Shown: positions 11,201 to 23,078, counted from the first letter of the stretch. The stretch is DNA of 64,000 bases from Marisa cornuarietis (GCA_004794655.1 SMMW01000033.1:2049501-2113500), one strand, 5' to 3'. Numbers and translations: made by a program. Notes: a model not told the origin generated them from the letters alone.

Positions 11201-12373
11201 GAAATCGTCTACCATGATTCCCTCCCTTGAAATGACAGGAAGTCAAAAGGTTTTTATTTTTAATGGAAAGTTCGAAAGTCATAGCACGTTGTGTCTCACT
11301 TTGACATGGATTTTTACTTCAACAACCGCAAAGGAGAAGAAAATAGTAAGTAATATTAAAATTCTAATGTATATTCTATTAAAAAATATGTTTGTTTAGT
11401 ACTTTATGTCTGTATATATTGTGTAAATACTTATTTTGTTAATATCCGATCGGCGATTTCCAAAAGTTCTAAAGCGCGTACAGTCGTAATCTTTCATTAG
11501 ATTTTAATACTCGAAGACAAAAACTATGTATCTTAAAATTTATACCAAGTGAATGTTTTAAAAATTCTCTTTAAAAAAGTGTATTACTGATGGTTGTCTT
11601 TACTGTAGGTTAATAAATATAAATTTTCAAAGCTGCCAGTCGAACTTTCTATCCCGGGTATTTGCTACGCATTTTCAAAACAGAAAGACAGGTACCGTGG
11701 GAACACGCAGAAAATTACTGTCAGACGTAAAAACTACGACATAAAAAGATCAATTGATAGAAAAATGAATCAACTATCGAATTCATTATTTTTTTTAATC
11801 CAAAACAACGCATTTTAAAACGTAAAAAAATAGAAGAAAGCCGCGGGCGAATTATACCGGGCGGAAACCAACCGTTGACCGAGCTACGCGGGTGCATGTC
11901 TTAAGCGCTTAGAGCACGCTGCTTTGTGATTTTGATTATGCGCGATATAAATCACACGTCTATTATTATTATTATTGATTTTAGTGCGACATTAGTATAG
12001 CTTAACAAGCGTGTCTTGAGATTATAATCACAAAGCTAGCTCAATAATAAAGTTCTTTTTTATATTCTTTCTATATTTTTGGTTTTTCCAAGTTTAGTGT
12101 CAAGTAAAATGAGAAAGATAAGATTATTGAATTATTCCGGTTGAAGGGGAACATGTCTACTGCTCTCAGGATTAGACATATTTTAACCAGGATTGTGGAT
12201 ATGGCTTCATAGTACTGGCGATTGTGTCATGGTAATGACTGTTGCTTGATTCACTTGCAGACCTCTCCGGCATTGACACTCAGTCCGGCTCTGACAATCA
12301 CTCTGGCACTGATAGTCTCCTCACCGTCCTTAGTGTACTGCTACTCACTGCTTACAGAGCCTTGAGCCTGTGA
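8242..12373 (+). CDS. Gene 2: secreted six-cysteine GPI-anchored-type protein
   Basis: Exons 8242-8275, 8530-8632, 10507-10610, 12261-12373 (phases 1, 2, 1) give 117 residues. Exon 1 encodes MKYFVTVLLLCG. The cysteine pattern is C-x3-C-x15-C-x8-C-x3-C-x21-C across exons 2-3. Exon 4 encodes a longer Ser/Asp/His stalk (DLSGIDTQSGSDNHSGTD) than gene 1, then a hydrophobic tail ending TAYRALSL. AATAAA follows at 12447. The upstream 7983-8241 block is homologous to the gene 1 promoter, but the TATA position is decayed (TATGATG). Introns 1 and 2 are alignable in part to gene 1, including an L2 endonuclease relic, which marks genes 1 and 2 as a duplicate pair. Function not recognised. Confidence 0.78.
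9142..9330 (+). mobile_element. Possible degenerate tRNA-derived SINE
   Basis: Contains a tRNA-like A-box region (TTAGTGCAATGATTAAA) and a B-box-like GTTGAGGCCC about 45 bases downstream inside gene 2 intron 2. Weak similarity only. Confidence 0.3.
9480..9900 (+). mobile_element. L2/CR1-like endonuclease relic, gene 2 intron 2
   Basis: Paralogous to 4135-4610 with shared blocks (the ATGCCGGTGACATAAT and CACTCAGATCTGCGTAGTGA segments). Stops are abundant. Confidence 0.6.
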
Positions 12374-12446
12374 TACCCTGGCACTGACATCACTCGCCGG
12401 CTTCCTGGCCCGTCTATAAGTTATTAATGAGAAATCACTGATGTCT

Positions 12447-12452
12447 AATAAA
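12447..12452 (+). terminator. Poly(A) signal of gene 2
   Basis: AATAAA 74 bases after the gene 2 stop codon. Confidence 0.7.
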
Positions 12453-12539
12453 TATGAAATTATTGGGTGCCGTATTATTAAAGCAAAGAAGACTGTAAGA
12501 AAGAAGGCTTTTGATGAAGACTATGCAGTTTCTCTAGCT

Positions 12540-13990
12540 GCCAACAACAGCAGACAGTATAATAATGAAAGGCTATAATTAGTAAAAGAATAAACATCTC
12601 CACTTCAGAATTCATTCAAGAAAATAAATGCTTTTAACCACTTGCAAACGTCTTGTGTTTGGAATAAAACCCTTGCCCAGAAATAGAAATAGAAGCTCAA
12701 GGTAGTGTAAACAATATATAGAAACTCTTACACACTATCTGTAATAATTCCAATCATAGATTATTTATTTATTTAACCCTAAGTTGTGTCATTCTTTACG
12801 AACTATAGCGTTAGTAGTTTACGCCTTCTGAATCCTATTTGGAATTCGTGGTTGTAAACATTTTTTCCGTGTAAATATTTAATGTACTTGTTTGTGCTAA
12901 AATCTTTGTGTTAACACAATTTTATATCTGAGATAAGAGCTTTATCTCGCTTTTGTAGAAATTATTACATTTTAATTAAAAACTGCAAACGATAAAATTC
13001 ATGGAAAAGGATCCGAGCAAAATTCATGGCAGATTTGTGAGCTATCTCATTTGTTTTCAAAATTGCTTACTTCATGCCGGCTACATTTGAATGTTAAAGT
13101 GACGTCAATCTCCTAAAGCTCGTGCAGTTTCCCCATCTTCAGGTTGACATTCTGACAGACGAGGGTCGACATTCCAGCTGCAGGGCGTTTCAAACTTGAA
13201 ACGTTGCATAGTTTTCTGCCGAGTCAGCATAAAAACGATACTCACCCCCCCCCCCCAAAAAAAAAAACACACGCACGTGCGCGAGAGAGAGGCGGTATGA
13301 ATAGTAAGAAAGGAGAGGGAGGCATTAGGGCCCCCCTCTCATTTTCAATTTCATTGTCTTTTAAGATCCTCACTGTCTACAAGTCCACAGAGAAGAATAT
13401 TACTATTGCATACAGTTTAATACTAATGGTGCGGTTTTTTTTCAAATTCCGATGTCAAATCTGGCAACATTGGTATTTCATTTTTTTATAATGATAATAG
13501 ATCCTCCAGGTAAGAGGCGGTCCGGTGGTGCAACGGTTAGCGTCTGTCACCAATACAGTAAAAGTTCACTGTCCTGGGTTCAGGTCTCGTCTCAGCTACA
13601 CTGTTCCTTCTCTGCATGTGGCTGACTGCCCTGTCGTGATACAGCCTTAGTTGCTGACGGCGTAAATCACCAAATTCCTCCTCCTCCTCCTCAAGCTAAG
13701 AACGAAATTTGACTGCTTGTGCAAGCTCCTACTGTGTATTACTACAGGTTGGGTCACTTCTAAATGATGTGATATTTACAGATAAATATAACTACACTGC
13801 CATTTGTTTATTGTCCCTACGCATGAGCAGACAAAATATTTTTGAGGGCCGTGCCCATCTCCTCTACCCTCACTGCGTTACCTTTCCATATCCTTTGGAA
13901 GCTCAGGTACCCATTCCCCACAGGTGGGTCGACTGGGGAAGGTTCGACACGTCATATGGTTATCGAACTAGCACACCTACGGGTGCGAAC
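12540..13990. repeat. Duplicated downstream block (paralogous to 51900-53820)
   Basis: The order of landmarks matches 51900-53820 downstream of gene 6: an AAGAAAATAAA motif, an ATTCATTGAAAGGATC-like segment, a purine/CA-rich stretch with CGCGAGAGAGAG, and the CAAATCTGGCAA segment. A SINE (13515-13696) interrupts this copy and another SINE (53282-53545) interrupts the other. Some of the sequence derives from decayed SINE-like DNA (13850-13985). It shows that genes 2 and 6 share downstream ancestry. Confidence 0.6.
13515..13696 (+). mobile_element. tRNA-derived SINE (copy 2) ending in (TCC)n
   Basis: The tRNA-like head, with A-box region GGTGCAACGGTTAGCG and B-box-like GGTTCAGGTC, is nearly identical to 6932-7015. 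The body ends in a TCC-repeat tail. The paralogous region at 53180 lacks it, so it is an insertion after duplication. Confidence 0.75.
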
Positions 13991-13992
13991 AC

Positions 13993-14538
13993 GGGAGAAA
14001 AACCCAACGATTGCGATATCCGTTGTGGAGAAGCACATCATGCAGCTTGAAAAGTAGCTCTGAAACTGTAATGTGCAGGTAAGGTTACTAATAGTATCTT
14101 GTGAGCTTGTTTTATTTACATGAGTTACTGCATTATATCTTGGTTAGATATAACTTCAGTAAAAAAAAACTTCCATACAGACTACAGTATATGTCTCAAA
14201 GATTTTGTTTCACTCCTCTGAGTTTGAAATTATATAATGCAACATTAACAACAAACCATTATTTATCCTCATTGTTACAATTTCCAGTAGCTGCATTACT
14301 GCGTAGATTTTGTCTACTGTAAGTGTTTTGACCAGATAGTACAAGTTATTTATAGAGGTACAGCACGTTACATATAACAGGACGTAAGCTTACTCACGTC
14401 ATCAAACAGAAAATGTCTTACTGCTTTTCTTTGTGCTTTGTTCACTTTTTTCAGAGCTGTACAGACTTAAGTCACGCGGAATAAAAAGATTTAGTTAAAG
14501 AAGCAGAGGATGTTTTAAACAGTCAAGGCTTGACTTGT
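13993..14538 (+). pseudogene. Dead array member: truncated exon 2 and defective exon 3
   Basis: An exon-2 remnant (13993-14078) retains the N-x-C-x-I-R-C core seen in gene 3, but starts mid-exon where SINE-related DNA joins it. A one-base loss after the AHHAA-encoding bases shifts the frame. Its donor (CAG/GTAAGG) survives. The exon-3 remnant (14455-14538) resembles gene 3 exon 3 with a roughly 15-base internal deletion including a cysteine codon, an in-frame TAA and loss of the donor site. No exon 1 or exon 4 is found. Bases 14600-14720 still match gene 3 intron 3. Confidence 0.75.
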
Positions 14539-14854
14539 AACTTTAGTTCACTCGAACAAGATAAGCTTTAACTTAGGTAAGACATCCGATAGTACAAAAA
14601 CAACTTATTAAGAAACTTAAAAAAAGACCATTGGAAAGTGGAAGAAGAAAACCCAAAAACTTGAGTGAGAAAACTAGATCAAAAAGGCTAGTGTTTGTTT
14701 TTACACTTTTTGAGACATTTCTGTTATAACGGCAGCAAAGAAGCAAACTGGACACAATAATTATTGTCTTATTGTAATAATCACGATGCCCTTTTCTGTC
14801 TCTCGCAAGGGTGATAAGACTGAAAGTGGAACATGACATTTTCGTCGTTTTGCT

Positions 14855-15120
14855 TTGGAGTAAATGAATGCAGGAAGCATTTACTGTAAAACTGAAACAT
14901 GTAGCTTGCTTCGGAAATTTGAGCCATCGTCTCATTTATTTAATCACAATTCTTACGGAGATTTCCTTAGCCAGCTTAGCCATTAAAGGCAAAGATTTCA
15001 ATCAAAACCTGAAGAAAAATAGAAGTTCTGCACTGTCACATCCTAAATTCTCAGATAGACAAGTTGCGTTTAGCCACACAAGACTGAGCACTAACAAGTT
15101 CTGCAAAGTGGTCAAATAAA
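14855..15120. repeat. Array downstream block, copy a
   Basis: Alignable to 32583-32880, 37922-38055 and 44052-44185, each downstream of an array member (genes 3, 4 and 5; here the pseudogene). It carries the shared AATAAATGAATGC...GAAGCATTT motif. It marks the unit that was duplicated along with the genes. Confidence 0.6.
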
Positions 15121-17580
15121 CACCAGGCTACCTGATGACTGCAGGAGACAGTTCGGTGAGGTCATGGCAATTGTACACGTGGTAAAACTTAAGCCGCATT
15201 TAGTACGAAGACGTTGGAAGTGCCCTGGGATCTCTGCCCTGACACACATGCTGATATAAGCGACTACAAACGTGGGCCCAGCCTCGGTAACCAGGCGTAG
15301 CGTCCCCTCTTGGCAAAATTGCTTCTCTATTACGAGGCAGATCTGGCGAAAGAGAAGGGTAGGAGGGAGGGGGGCTGGTGTACCGGGGCACGCGACTGGC
15401 CGCTGATTATTACACTTTTATTTAATTGCCTCTCCTTGTGTGCCCGTGGAATTTTGTAATCGATTTTTCACCAACTTCCCATCGTCCTAGAGGGCTACTT
15501 GTTTTCGATGGCAAAGTAATATTAAATCATTTTCAGCAGTCCACAAGAAGCAAACAAAAAAATTAAATTTTGTATGAAAATATTATAGGCTAAATTAGTG
15601 GAGATACATGACTTTTGCTCTAGGACTAGTCAACTCCCATGATGCTGCCTAATAAAAAGGAAATAAAGTCACAATGTGAACGAAGAAAACAATAGCAATG
15701 ACTCAAAAGTTGAAAATAAAAACTTTAAGCACACCTTTTATTGAAATGCACTAAAAACAGCAATGGTTTTCGTTAGGTCTCATGATTTTCCTGAATACAT
15801 GTTAGTTAAAATACAAAAGTGCTAGAAGCCTCGGAGTGTTCCAAGAGTGCCCCTCACACCTTTATATTGTAATTTATATGTATTAAAGTCTACTTTATGC
15901 AGTTCTTATCGCTCTAACATGCCCTCTGTGTTTGTGTTTGTCATATGGAGACAGCCAAAGTGTGCTCTTGTACGAGCTCGTGTGAGTGTATGTGCGAGCG
16001 CGGAATGAGGGATATGGGGGAAATTTGTGCGAAGCTGTTAACTATGGCTACATGTTATCCATGTACCAGGTGGCATTTGCAGAGAAACACAAAGACAATG
16101 ACAATATTTTTTCTATTCTTCTAAGTTCGTCCCCACACCGATACAGAAATAACAACAGAGCAAGTACACATAGGCTCTATAACCATAGAAACAGCTGAAT
16201 TACTTCTTGACTGAGCTGAATTCCATGAATACAATTGCGACGGATGTCTTAGGTAAACTCGTTAATATTGAAAATAATACTGGACTACAAATTTTCCATG
16301 TTTTAGAACCCCTTCGAGATTCAAAACATCAGACAGGTATACATCCACATGAGCTCTTGTCTTTAAAAGTATTGAGCTAAAGAATCACAGTTCTCTCAGA
16401 GAATTGAATTTCTTTATTTAAGGAGGCATTCGGCACATTTCAAGAGGGGCTCACACACACTACACAATAGAATAAAAAACGATATAATAGAATATACATA
16501 ATAAGCTACACAAAATGTGTCATGAATTAAGTAGTCAACTATTAATTAAAATTCTCACTTCGAATGCTTCATATATGTAATCTGCTACATTATTAACTGT
16601 ATACTTGTTATCATTTGATATTAGCACGGATAAACGAATACAGATGGATATTACTTTTTAGTTTCATATTTCTTTCTCAGTACACTGTATCTTTGCCGTA
16701 TGAGCATAATATGCATTTCCAACTCTTTACTACCTGGACCCCCCAAAAAACGTGACAGGACAGTAGCACTGTTACTTGGGTTGATAATAAAATGCAAACG
16801 ATGTGGCTTGAGACATGTAACACAGAGTCGAAAACGTATTATAGCATTACGGATGCCTATGTGTTGAACATCTTTCAGATACGTGCATAAAGAAAAAGAC
16901 GACGAAAATATTTTATACAATGTAAAACAGCTACAACTGAAGTTGAACTGAAGTAAACATCTGAGATTTTTTCTTGAATATCAAGCATACATTGTTCAAC
17001 AACCTTAGTGTCATTGTAGTGCCTTGATTTTGCGAGCGGAAGAAAAAGTCTAAATAGCATTACATCTTTTTGTGTTCTTAAAAGGTTTCTATGCAGGCTG
17101 AGAACAATAATACTATCATACTTAACATGATCTTCTAACTGGAGAGAAATAATTTTCTTTACTAACAGCTACACACCACCAGAGAGCCCAGCAGTCACAG
17201 AGTTGGATACTTTAACCCCAGGAGCAATAAAAAATGGCATGTGACAGAAGTGCCTAGGGAAATCTAGGGAAAAATTTTCAACTAAAACTGCAATATCGAA
17301 ACTTTTAAATTTATACGTTACAACATCATTTTTATATAATTTAGCTAAACCCTAAGCTGGTAGTTCAGTCAAGAACATCTGTACAAACGTGCACAAAAAC
17401 AGACAGAGAGATCCAGTCAGGAAGCCTTTCCTCAATATATTGGTGACGAGGGCTTGTCACGGAAGGATCCGTGACAGTAAGTAATGTAAAAATTGGAGTA
17501 AGTTACCTTTATATACTAAGACGCAGGGCTAGTCTCCCTTTAACAAAAGTACGAGAAATGCAGGAATGTGAGTACGAAAG
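15121..17580. other. Gene-poor region between arrays
   Basis: No recognised coding region. Around 16395-16470 a minus-strand TTAAATAAAG plus AATTCAATTC tail resembles the 3' end of a LINE or transcript. Minus-strand frames at 16651-17060 have no recognised domain. A perfect 9-bp inverted repeat with a 4-base loop lies at 17455-17476. Confidence 0.35.
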
Positions 17581-17894
17581 AACTAACTTTATTGACTCAG
17601 GCCACGTGGCCTCAAGATTCAGATGATGAGCACAGTTTGTACAATATCCTAAAGCCTAACCACTTCGGTATAGTATATCATAATATCGTATCATGGACCG
17701 TGACATAGAATAATACAGAGTAATTAAACAATACCACTTTGAACTTTACGACGTTTAAAGCAATAGTACAGGTATCTAGCAAGACAGTTAAGGTGTGAAG
17801 CATCATTAAACAAAAGATTAATTGAGAAAAATGATGCTTTAGTCCAGCTGGTGGGTAATTGTTTTTGTGTAGCGTCAGCTGTCGTAGCCCGACG

Positions 17895-18334
17895 TTATCT
17901 TGTCTCGTAATTATGTTGACCGGCGTTCATGGCGCCTGAAGCTGAACAGCTCGCGCTGGTTGGCTGTTGGGTCGGGTGTTTTTCTCTGACGTCATTCGCT
18001 TGATTAGCGTTTTGCACGTGGTGTTTGTGCGTAGCAGGTGATGATCTTGGCCCACTTACACTGTTTTGGAGCCAGCCGATTGCCTGTTGATTGGTGCAGC
18101 TAACATAAGACGTGTTGCAATCGTCATGACCAGCAGGCAGTTCTTCGAAGAGTCCAGAAGAGTTAGATTGCTGTAAGGTCGGCAATTCAGCAGACAACGC
18201 ATCACTATCGTTGTCGTCACCTGTAGAAACAGTAGCAGGGTGACCAAGGTCTATCGTGGTGTAGTGGGCGTCGTCTTTGATGACACTGCTATTGTCGTAG
18301 GCATCACGGGTTTGGGGACGTGAGTGTCTCGGTA
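17895..18334 (-). CDS. Candidate terminal exon: receptor-type cytoplasmic tail
   Basis: On the minus strand a phase-1 acceptor (TTCATACAG) at 18335 opens a 440-base frame that runs without stops to TAA at 17895. The encoded tail of about 146 residues is hydrophilic, rich in S, T, N, Q and D, and has tyrosine motifs (HYTTIDL, SYVSCT) like those of signalling receptor tails. An AATAAA on the same strand lies at 17588-17593. No transmembrane or extracellular exon is seen upstream, where an L2 element starts about 7 bases away. It could be a real last exon whose gene is beyond or broken, or a retro-transduced fragment. Identity is not established. Confidence 0.4.
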
Positions 18335-18610
18335 CTGTATGAAGTTAATAATAATAATAATAGTAAAGATTTTTAAAGCGCATATTCACACTCATAGAGA
18401 GCATTCTCTTAGCGCTTAAAACGAGGAAGAGACGTGGACTAAGTAGATACAGAACAAAGGGGACGAAAGAAAACGACAGTACTGACGAAACAGAAAACAA
18501 AAGGCATCAAGTAACAGGAACAGAGAAATATAGTGATTCTGCGAGAAAGATGGGTAAAGTAGCAAGAGGGAAGGGGGAGGGTATGAAGGACTAGCATTGT
18601 GTGGACTGTG

Positions 18611-19882
18611 TTAGGAGTAATGCTCAAGGAAGAGGTGCGTTTTCAGTGCAGATTTGAAAGATTCAGTTGTAGGAAGGTGGCGGATATGGAAAGGGAGAGA
18701 GTTCCATTGTTTTGCAGCACAGTAGCCAAAAGTCCTGTGACCATATGTTGTTGTTCTGGTGACAGGAACAGTTAGAATACGGTCGTCAGACGAAGAGCGT
18801 AGTTTTCTGGACGGAGAGTAAGGGATGAGAAGTTCAGAGAAATAGTCAGGACAGGAGCCAGCAAAGAAATTAAAACACAGCACAGACAGTTTGTACTGAA
18901 TGCGAGAACGGATGGGTAGCCAGTGTAGAAAACGAAGGAGAGGAGTGACATGGTCCCGTTTCCTTGCTCTAAGCACCAGACGCGCAGCAGAGTTCTGTAC
19001 TCTCTGGAGTCTCTGAATGAGGTAGTCAGGGCAGCCTGCCAGCAAGGAGTTGCAGTAGTCAAGTCGAGAAAGAACAAACGCACAGACAAGAGTGTTGGTA
19101 GCGTGTGTAGAGAGAAAGTGACGGATAGCACTGATCTTACGGAGCTCATAATAGGCAGACCGACAGACAGCTGCTACATGTCTATCGAGTGTCATGTCAT
19201 CAGTGACAATAAATCCCAGATTCCTAAAGGATGACGTGAAGGTGATGTTGCTGTCGCCCACCTTGATGTGATTGGGCAGACTGACGAGTGAAGGTTGATG
19301 TCTTCTTCTATGGCACAAGAGGGGTTCCGTTTTATCATCATTTAGTTTAAGCTTGTTTTTTACCATCCAGCCCTTGACATCACTGATACAAGCTTCTAGA
19401 GAGCTAATAGCAGAGTGAGACTCAGCCGGCGGAGTGGAACAGTAAAGCTGCGTGTCATCAGCATAGGATTGATGAGAAACCTGGTGAGACCGCACGCATG
19501 ATGAAAGGGGCTTAGTATACAGGATGAACAGAACTGGGCCAAGTACTGAGCCTTGGGGAACACCACAGAAAAGTGAAGGAGGGCGAGATATCTGACCATC
19601 AACTAACACAGTCTGGGTCCTATCAGTGAGATAGGAGTTGAACCATGAGAGCGCAGGTCCAGAAATCCCGTAGAGGGTGTGGAGTCTGTGAAGAAGCAGA
19701 GAGTGGTCTATAGTGTCAAATGCAGCTGACAGGTCCAGTAGGGTTAATGAAGAGACATCACCATTGTCAAGAGCAGATAATATGTCTGTTGTTACTTTAA
19801 TAAGAGTGGTCTCGGTGCCGTGGAAAGGTCTATACGCCAACTGAGCTTGTGTAGAATGTAAAAGTCCCTTCCTCGCTAGCAT
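18611..19882 (-). pseudogene. L2/CR1-like reverse transcriptase (N-truncated)
   Basis: An open frame of 423 codons contains the RT core: LLDLSAAFDTIDH (first aspartate), GVPQGSVLGPVLF, the catalytic SYADDTQLY box, and LKLNDDKTEPLLC, then the L2-type C-terminal region with LDYCNSLLAGCP, LHWLPI and AAKQWNSLP ending FLEHYS. It begins at the fingers region (LAYRPFHGTETTL), so the endonuclease and RT N-terminus are absent. The upstream frame is the end of ORF1. The function was target-primed reverse transcription; this copy cannot be autonomous. Confidence 0.88.
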
Positions 19883-20885
19883 TTAGGATATTGTTCGTTT
19901 GTCGTCTCGTCAGATCATTGGCGACTCTGATACCGGCCGCCCGAAGTTTGTCTCTAGTCGTCTTGTTACTCAGGATTCGCATTTTGTCATTCCACCGATG
20001 AAATTGTACAATTAAGGACCTGGGACGGGTCTCACCAGGCTTTCTGTTTCCGAAGCGATGAGCCCGCTCAATGTCTTCCGCACACCATGATTTTTCAGCA
20101 CAAAATTCGTTTAAAAGGCATATCACTTTAGAGCTACACTCAGCATAATTTTCGCCAGTCCTTTCTTTAATGCCAAACATTTTGAGGTTCTTTCATCGAG
20201 ACGCAGCTTCGAGCTTGTCCATCTCCATTGTCATCTCGCCCAGTTTCTCCCTTAGCAATTTATTTTCCTCGGTTAACACGTCAATGTGTCTCCTATTTTC
20301 ACATATCTTTGCTTTAACCGAGTCAATACTACGTTGGAGCCCGCTGATGTTTTGCACCAAGGACTGGTGGAAGGTTTGTATTTGCTGCGAAATTTGGTGA
20401 GTGATGATGTCTCCAATACCACGAAGTTGGCTGTATCCAGAATAAACAAAAACGGACTGTGATTGTTCCAAGCGGGACAGAGAAGTAGAGAGAAGGGCGA
20501 GACTAGATGATATATTTTGAGTAATGGGTTGTTCTGACACAGGGCCGGCACAGGTAGGGTTTTTGCTGTCTCTTGTGGCAAGCTGCTCAGGGACAAGTGT
20601 GTACGTTAACGAGACGTCAGGTACAGTGCAGTCACTCGTCATCTGGTCAGCTGAATTTGGAACATGAATTATTTCTTCCTCGAGGGGTCCGGGGTTCAGT
20701 TCAAGATTTCCAGAACACATCAGCAGACTAAATATGATGATAGCAAGTAATACACAATGTGCTCTCTTAGTGCTCACCTTGCCATGTTTGGCTGCGGCAG
20801 CCGTCGCCCTTCGCTGCATGAAGTAGGCGTACCGCCACAAAAAGCGACCACAGACCACACGAAAAGTTGAGAGTTCCGCAGGCAT
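19830..20885 (-). pseudogene. LINE ORF1 with 2A-like motif, one in-frame stop
   Basis: The same frame runs from the ATG at 20885 to 19830, broken only by a TGA at 20193-20195. Residues 44-57 are hydrophobic (VLLAIIIFSLLMC), followed at 59-67 by GNLELNPGP, a 2A-like ribosome-skipping motif known from several invertebrate LINEs. Residues about 165-230 are a predicted coiled coil (heptad-like Q/L pattern). After the stop comes an L1-ORF1-like RNA-binding segment (ERAHRFGNRKPGETRPRSLI). The stop falls where CGA would be expected from context, fitting CpG decay. Confidence 0.75.
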
Positions 20886-21100
20886 GACCAGTAAATACTC
20901 ATCAAGTGACTGCTTACCTCAGCAAACAGCATCCCGTGACTCCGCAGTAGGTAAATGTTGAGGTTAGAGAAGGTCACGTGAAGCATTCGTTGCGGAGGAC
21001 GGGCTACTGAGATCGAGAGCTTGTGTGGAGACAATCTGGTGACATGGAGTGCTTGTACCAGCCTGCCTCCCTGTGACAAGAGTGCTCGTGTTTTTGTAAA

Positions 21101-23063
21101 CCTGTTGGCACTAGCTTCCTGAGTGAGTGAGTCTCAACAATGGATAGAGAGACTGAGATGGACAGTGACTACAGCCACGACGATCTAGAGCGGATTTAGG
21201 TAGCTATCTAGTCAAAGTGGCATTTCCAAGATGAATTTTTTCTATCATCACGCCGACCTAATGAGGAAAAGCAAGGACGCTTTCCCAGGAAATCGCAAAA
21301 ATTTCCAAGGATCTCGTCACTCCAGGAATGTGAGTACGGCTCAGGAGAGAGCATGTGCCTGATTAAAGTAGTAACGGTAGCACCTGTAAGTCAGGTAAAC
21401 TGATTTATTCATTCCCCGACCAAACGTCCTAGTGGAAGGACATAGGAGTACGATCTGTGTGAAAGAGACAGGGGAGAAAATCTAATTCCTTACATAGTCA
21501 AGGTATGGAATGTTTTTTTTATTGATGGATCTTGGTAAGAGTCATTTTCTTTATTGATCGGTCTTTGTAATAGGCATGGAGAGAATGACGAGCACTTATG
21601 ATATTTGTTGGTTCTTAGAAAGAAGCATGATAGTTGTGAAGATATAATATAATGTGGTAGTGCAGTTGGTTTGAGTATTCATGGAGGCACAAGTATTTTC
21701 AGGAATTATTTGGGGAAGAAGAACAAGGAGTTTTGGAGTTTTGGAGTATACCAGGTATTCGTTGAGGGTCAAGAAGACTGTAAAGAGGGTATCAAGGACA
21801 AAGGAGTTTATTGTCTCCAACGTACTGTGTGAAATTACGACCAAGGAGTATATTGTCTCCAACGTATTGTGTGAAATTACAGCTAAGGAGTATACGGTCT
21901 TCAACGTGCTGTGTGAATTACGATCCCGGAGTATACTGTCGTCAGTGAGCTGTTTGCCCTCCGACCAAAGGAGTATGTTATCTTCAAAGAGCTGTGTGCA
22001 TGGCATCAAGGAAGTACTGTATTCAGCGGGCTGATTTCGCCACGTCAAAAGGAGAAGGAGAATTGGATAATCGGTGATCCAGGAGAAGCGCCGACACCTA
22101 GAACGAAGCGTGTCGGAGAACTGATTGATTGGAACATTACAGAAGGGATTGACAAGTAGTAAGAGGAGCTTTTTGTTAAAGAAGAATAATTGGACCTTCA
22201 GTTATAGTGATGTTATATTGATTCATGTTTGAGTACTGCCGTTTATTGATTCATGCTCGATGATTCATGTTTGAGTATTGCCGTTTATTGATTCACGCTC
22301 GATGGTTGACATACATTGATTTTGGCTTGATCACTGACGTATATTGATTCATGCTTGTTGGAATCTCGAATGTTATTGAAAGGATATATGTAGACCTTAA
22401 TTTGTTGCGAGATACGTTTGATGGGAAACTGTTTGAAATTCTGTGAAAATTGAAAAGTAAATGGAAATTTTGAAGTGGGCAACCACCCCCATGCTTATTA
22501 GTAGAACTCCCCATAATTATAGGACCTTAGAAACCCACGGACAGCGGTGGTCAGCGTGTGTTGTATGTGACCTGTCTGCACGTTGCGTGGCCTTAACAGG
22601 GCGTAACGGTCATACCACCTTGGAGACATGGCGAGATACAGGGTGGGGCACATAAAACCCGTGCGTCTCCGCATAATGTAAAGTGGAATGAAATCGACAG
22701 CACGTGCCGGTTTTATGTGGGCCACCCTCTAGGAGGCAAAGAGAATAGCGATAAGAAATATATCTTCCGGGGTACATCAAAGTCCTTTTTGGAGGAAAGT
22801 GATTTCAGCACTTTTTCGGGAAACAGTATAGGGGATACAATCTATTAAAATGGTCATTACAAATGAATCTCATTTTTAAAGTTGTTGGTTAAATACTGCA
22901 CTGATAAAAATGTATGGCGGTACCAAAAAAGGAGAAAACAAAAAAGAGAAGCAAATCAAAATGTGTCCTAAACCGTTTTATCTCTTTTGTATTTTTGACT
23001 GGCATTTACTGTTTTGGTTTTTGACAGTGAGCTGAAATCGCTTTCTAGAAAGTCTGTACATAT
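21101..23063. other. Repeat-rich intergenic region
   Basis: No gene recognised. It contains a 42-bp minisatellite (about 21801-22020) and a second imperfect tandem of a TTGATTCATG-type unit at 22205-22360. Bases 22620-22730 contain GTGC/CCCAC elements in opposite orientation around ATAAAACC. Confidence 0.4.
21801..22020 (+). repeat. 42-bp minisatellite
   Basis: A unit starting AAGGAGTATATTGTCTCCAA recurs with starts at 21801, 21843, 21885, about 21926, 21967 and 22008 (period 41-42). The first three are near-identical and the rest diverged. The unit length is a multiple of 3, which leaves one plus-strand frame open; I do not regard it as a gene. Confidence 0.8.
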
Positions 23064-23078
23064 AAAATCTTCATGACT

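Larger units (their letters stand above)
18341..21100 (-). mobile_element. L2/CR1-like LINE, internally deleted
   Basis: The minus-strand element comprises a 5' ORF1 (20885-19830), an RT-bearing ORF2 remnant (19882-18611) and a 3' UTR ending in a TATTAT microsatellite at 18345-18362, as in L2/CR1 LINEs. The endonuclease and the N-terminal part of the RT are missing, with a frame change at about 19860-19880. The 5' limit is approximate. Confidence 0.85.

Noticed and set aside
15200..15391. Proline-rich minus-strand frame
   Set aside because: No domain, no splice context and no paralog; likely chance.
21681..22034. 117-codon plus-strand frame as a repeat protein
   Set aside because: It is a by-product of a 42-bp minisatellite whose length is a multiple of 3. 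Later units diverge and there is no signal, domain or splice context.
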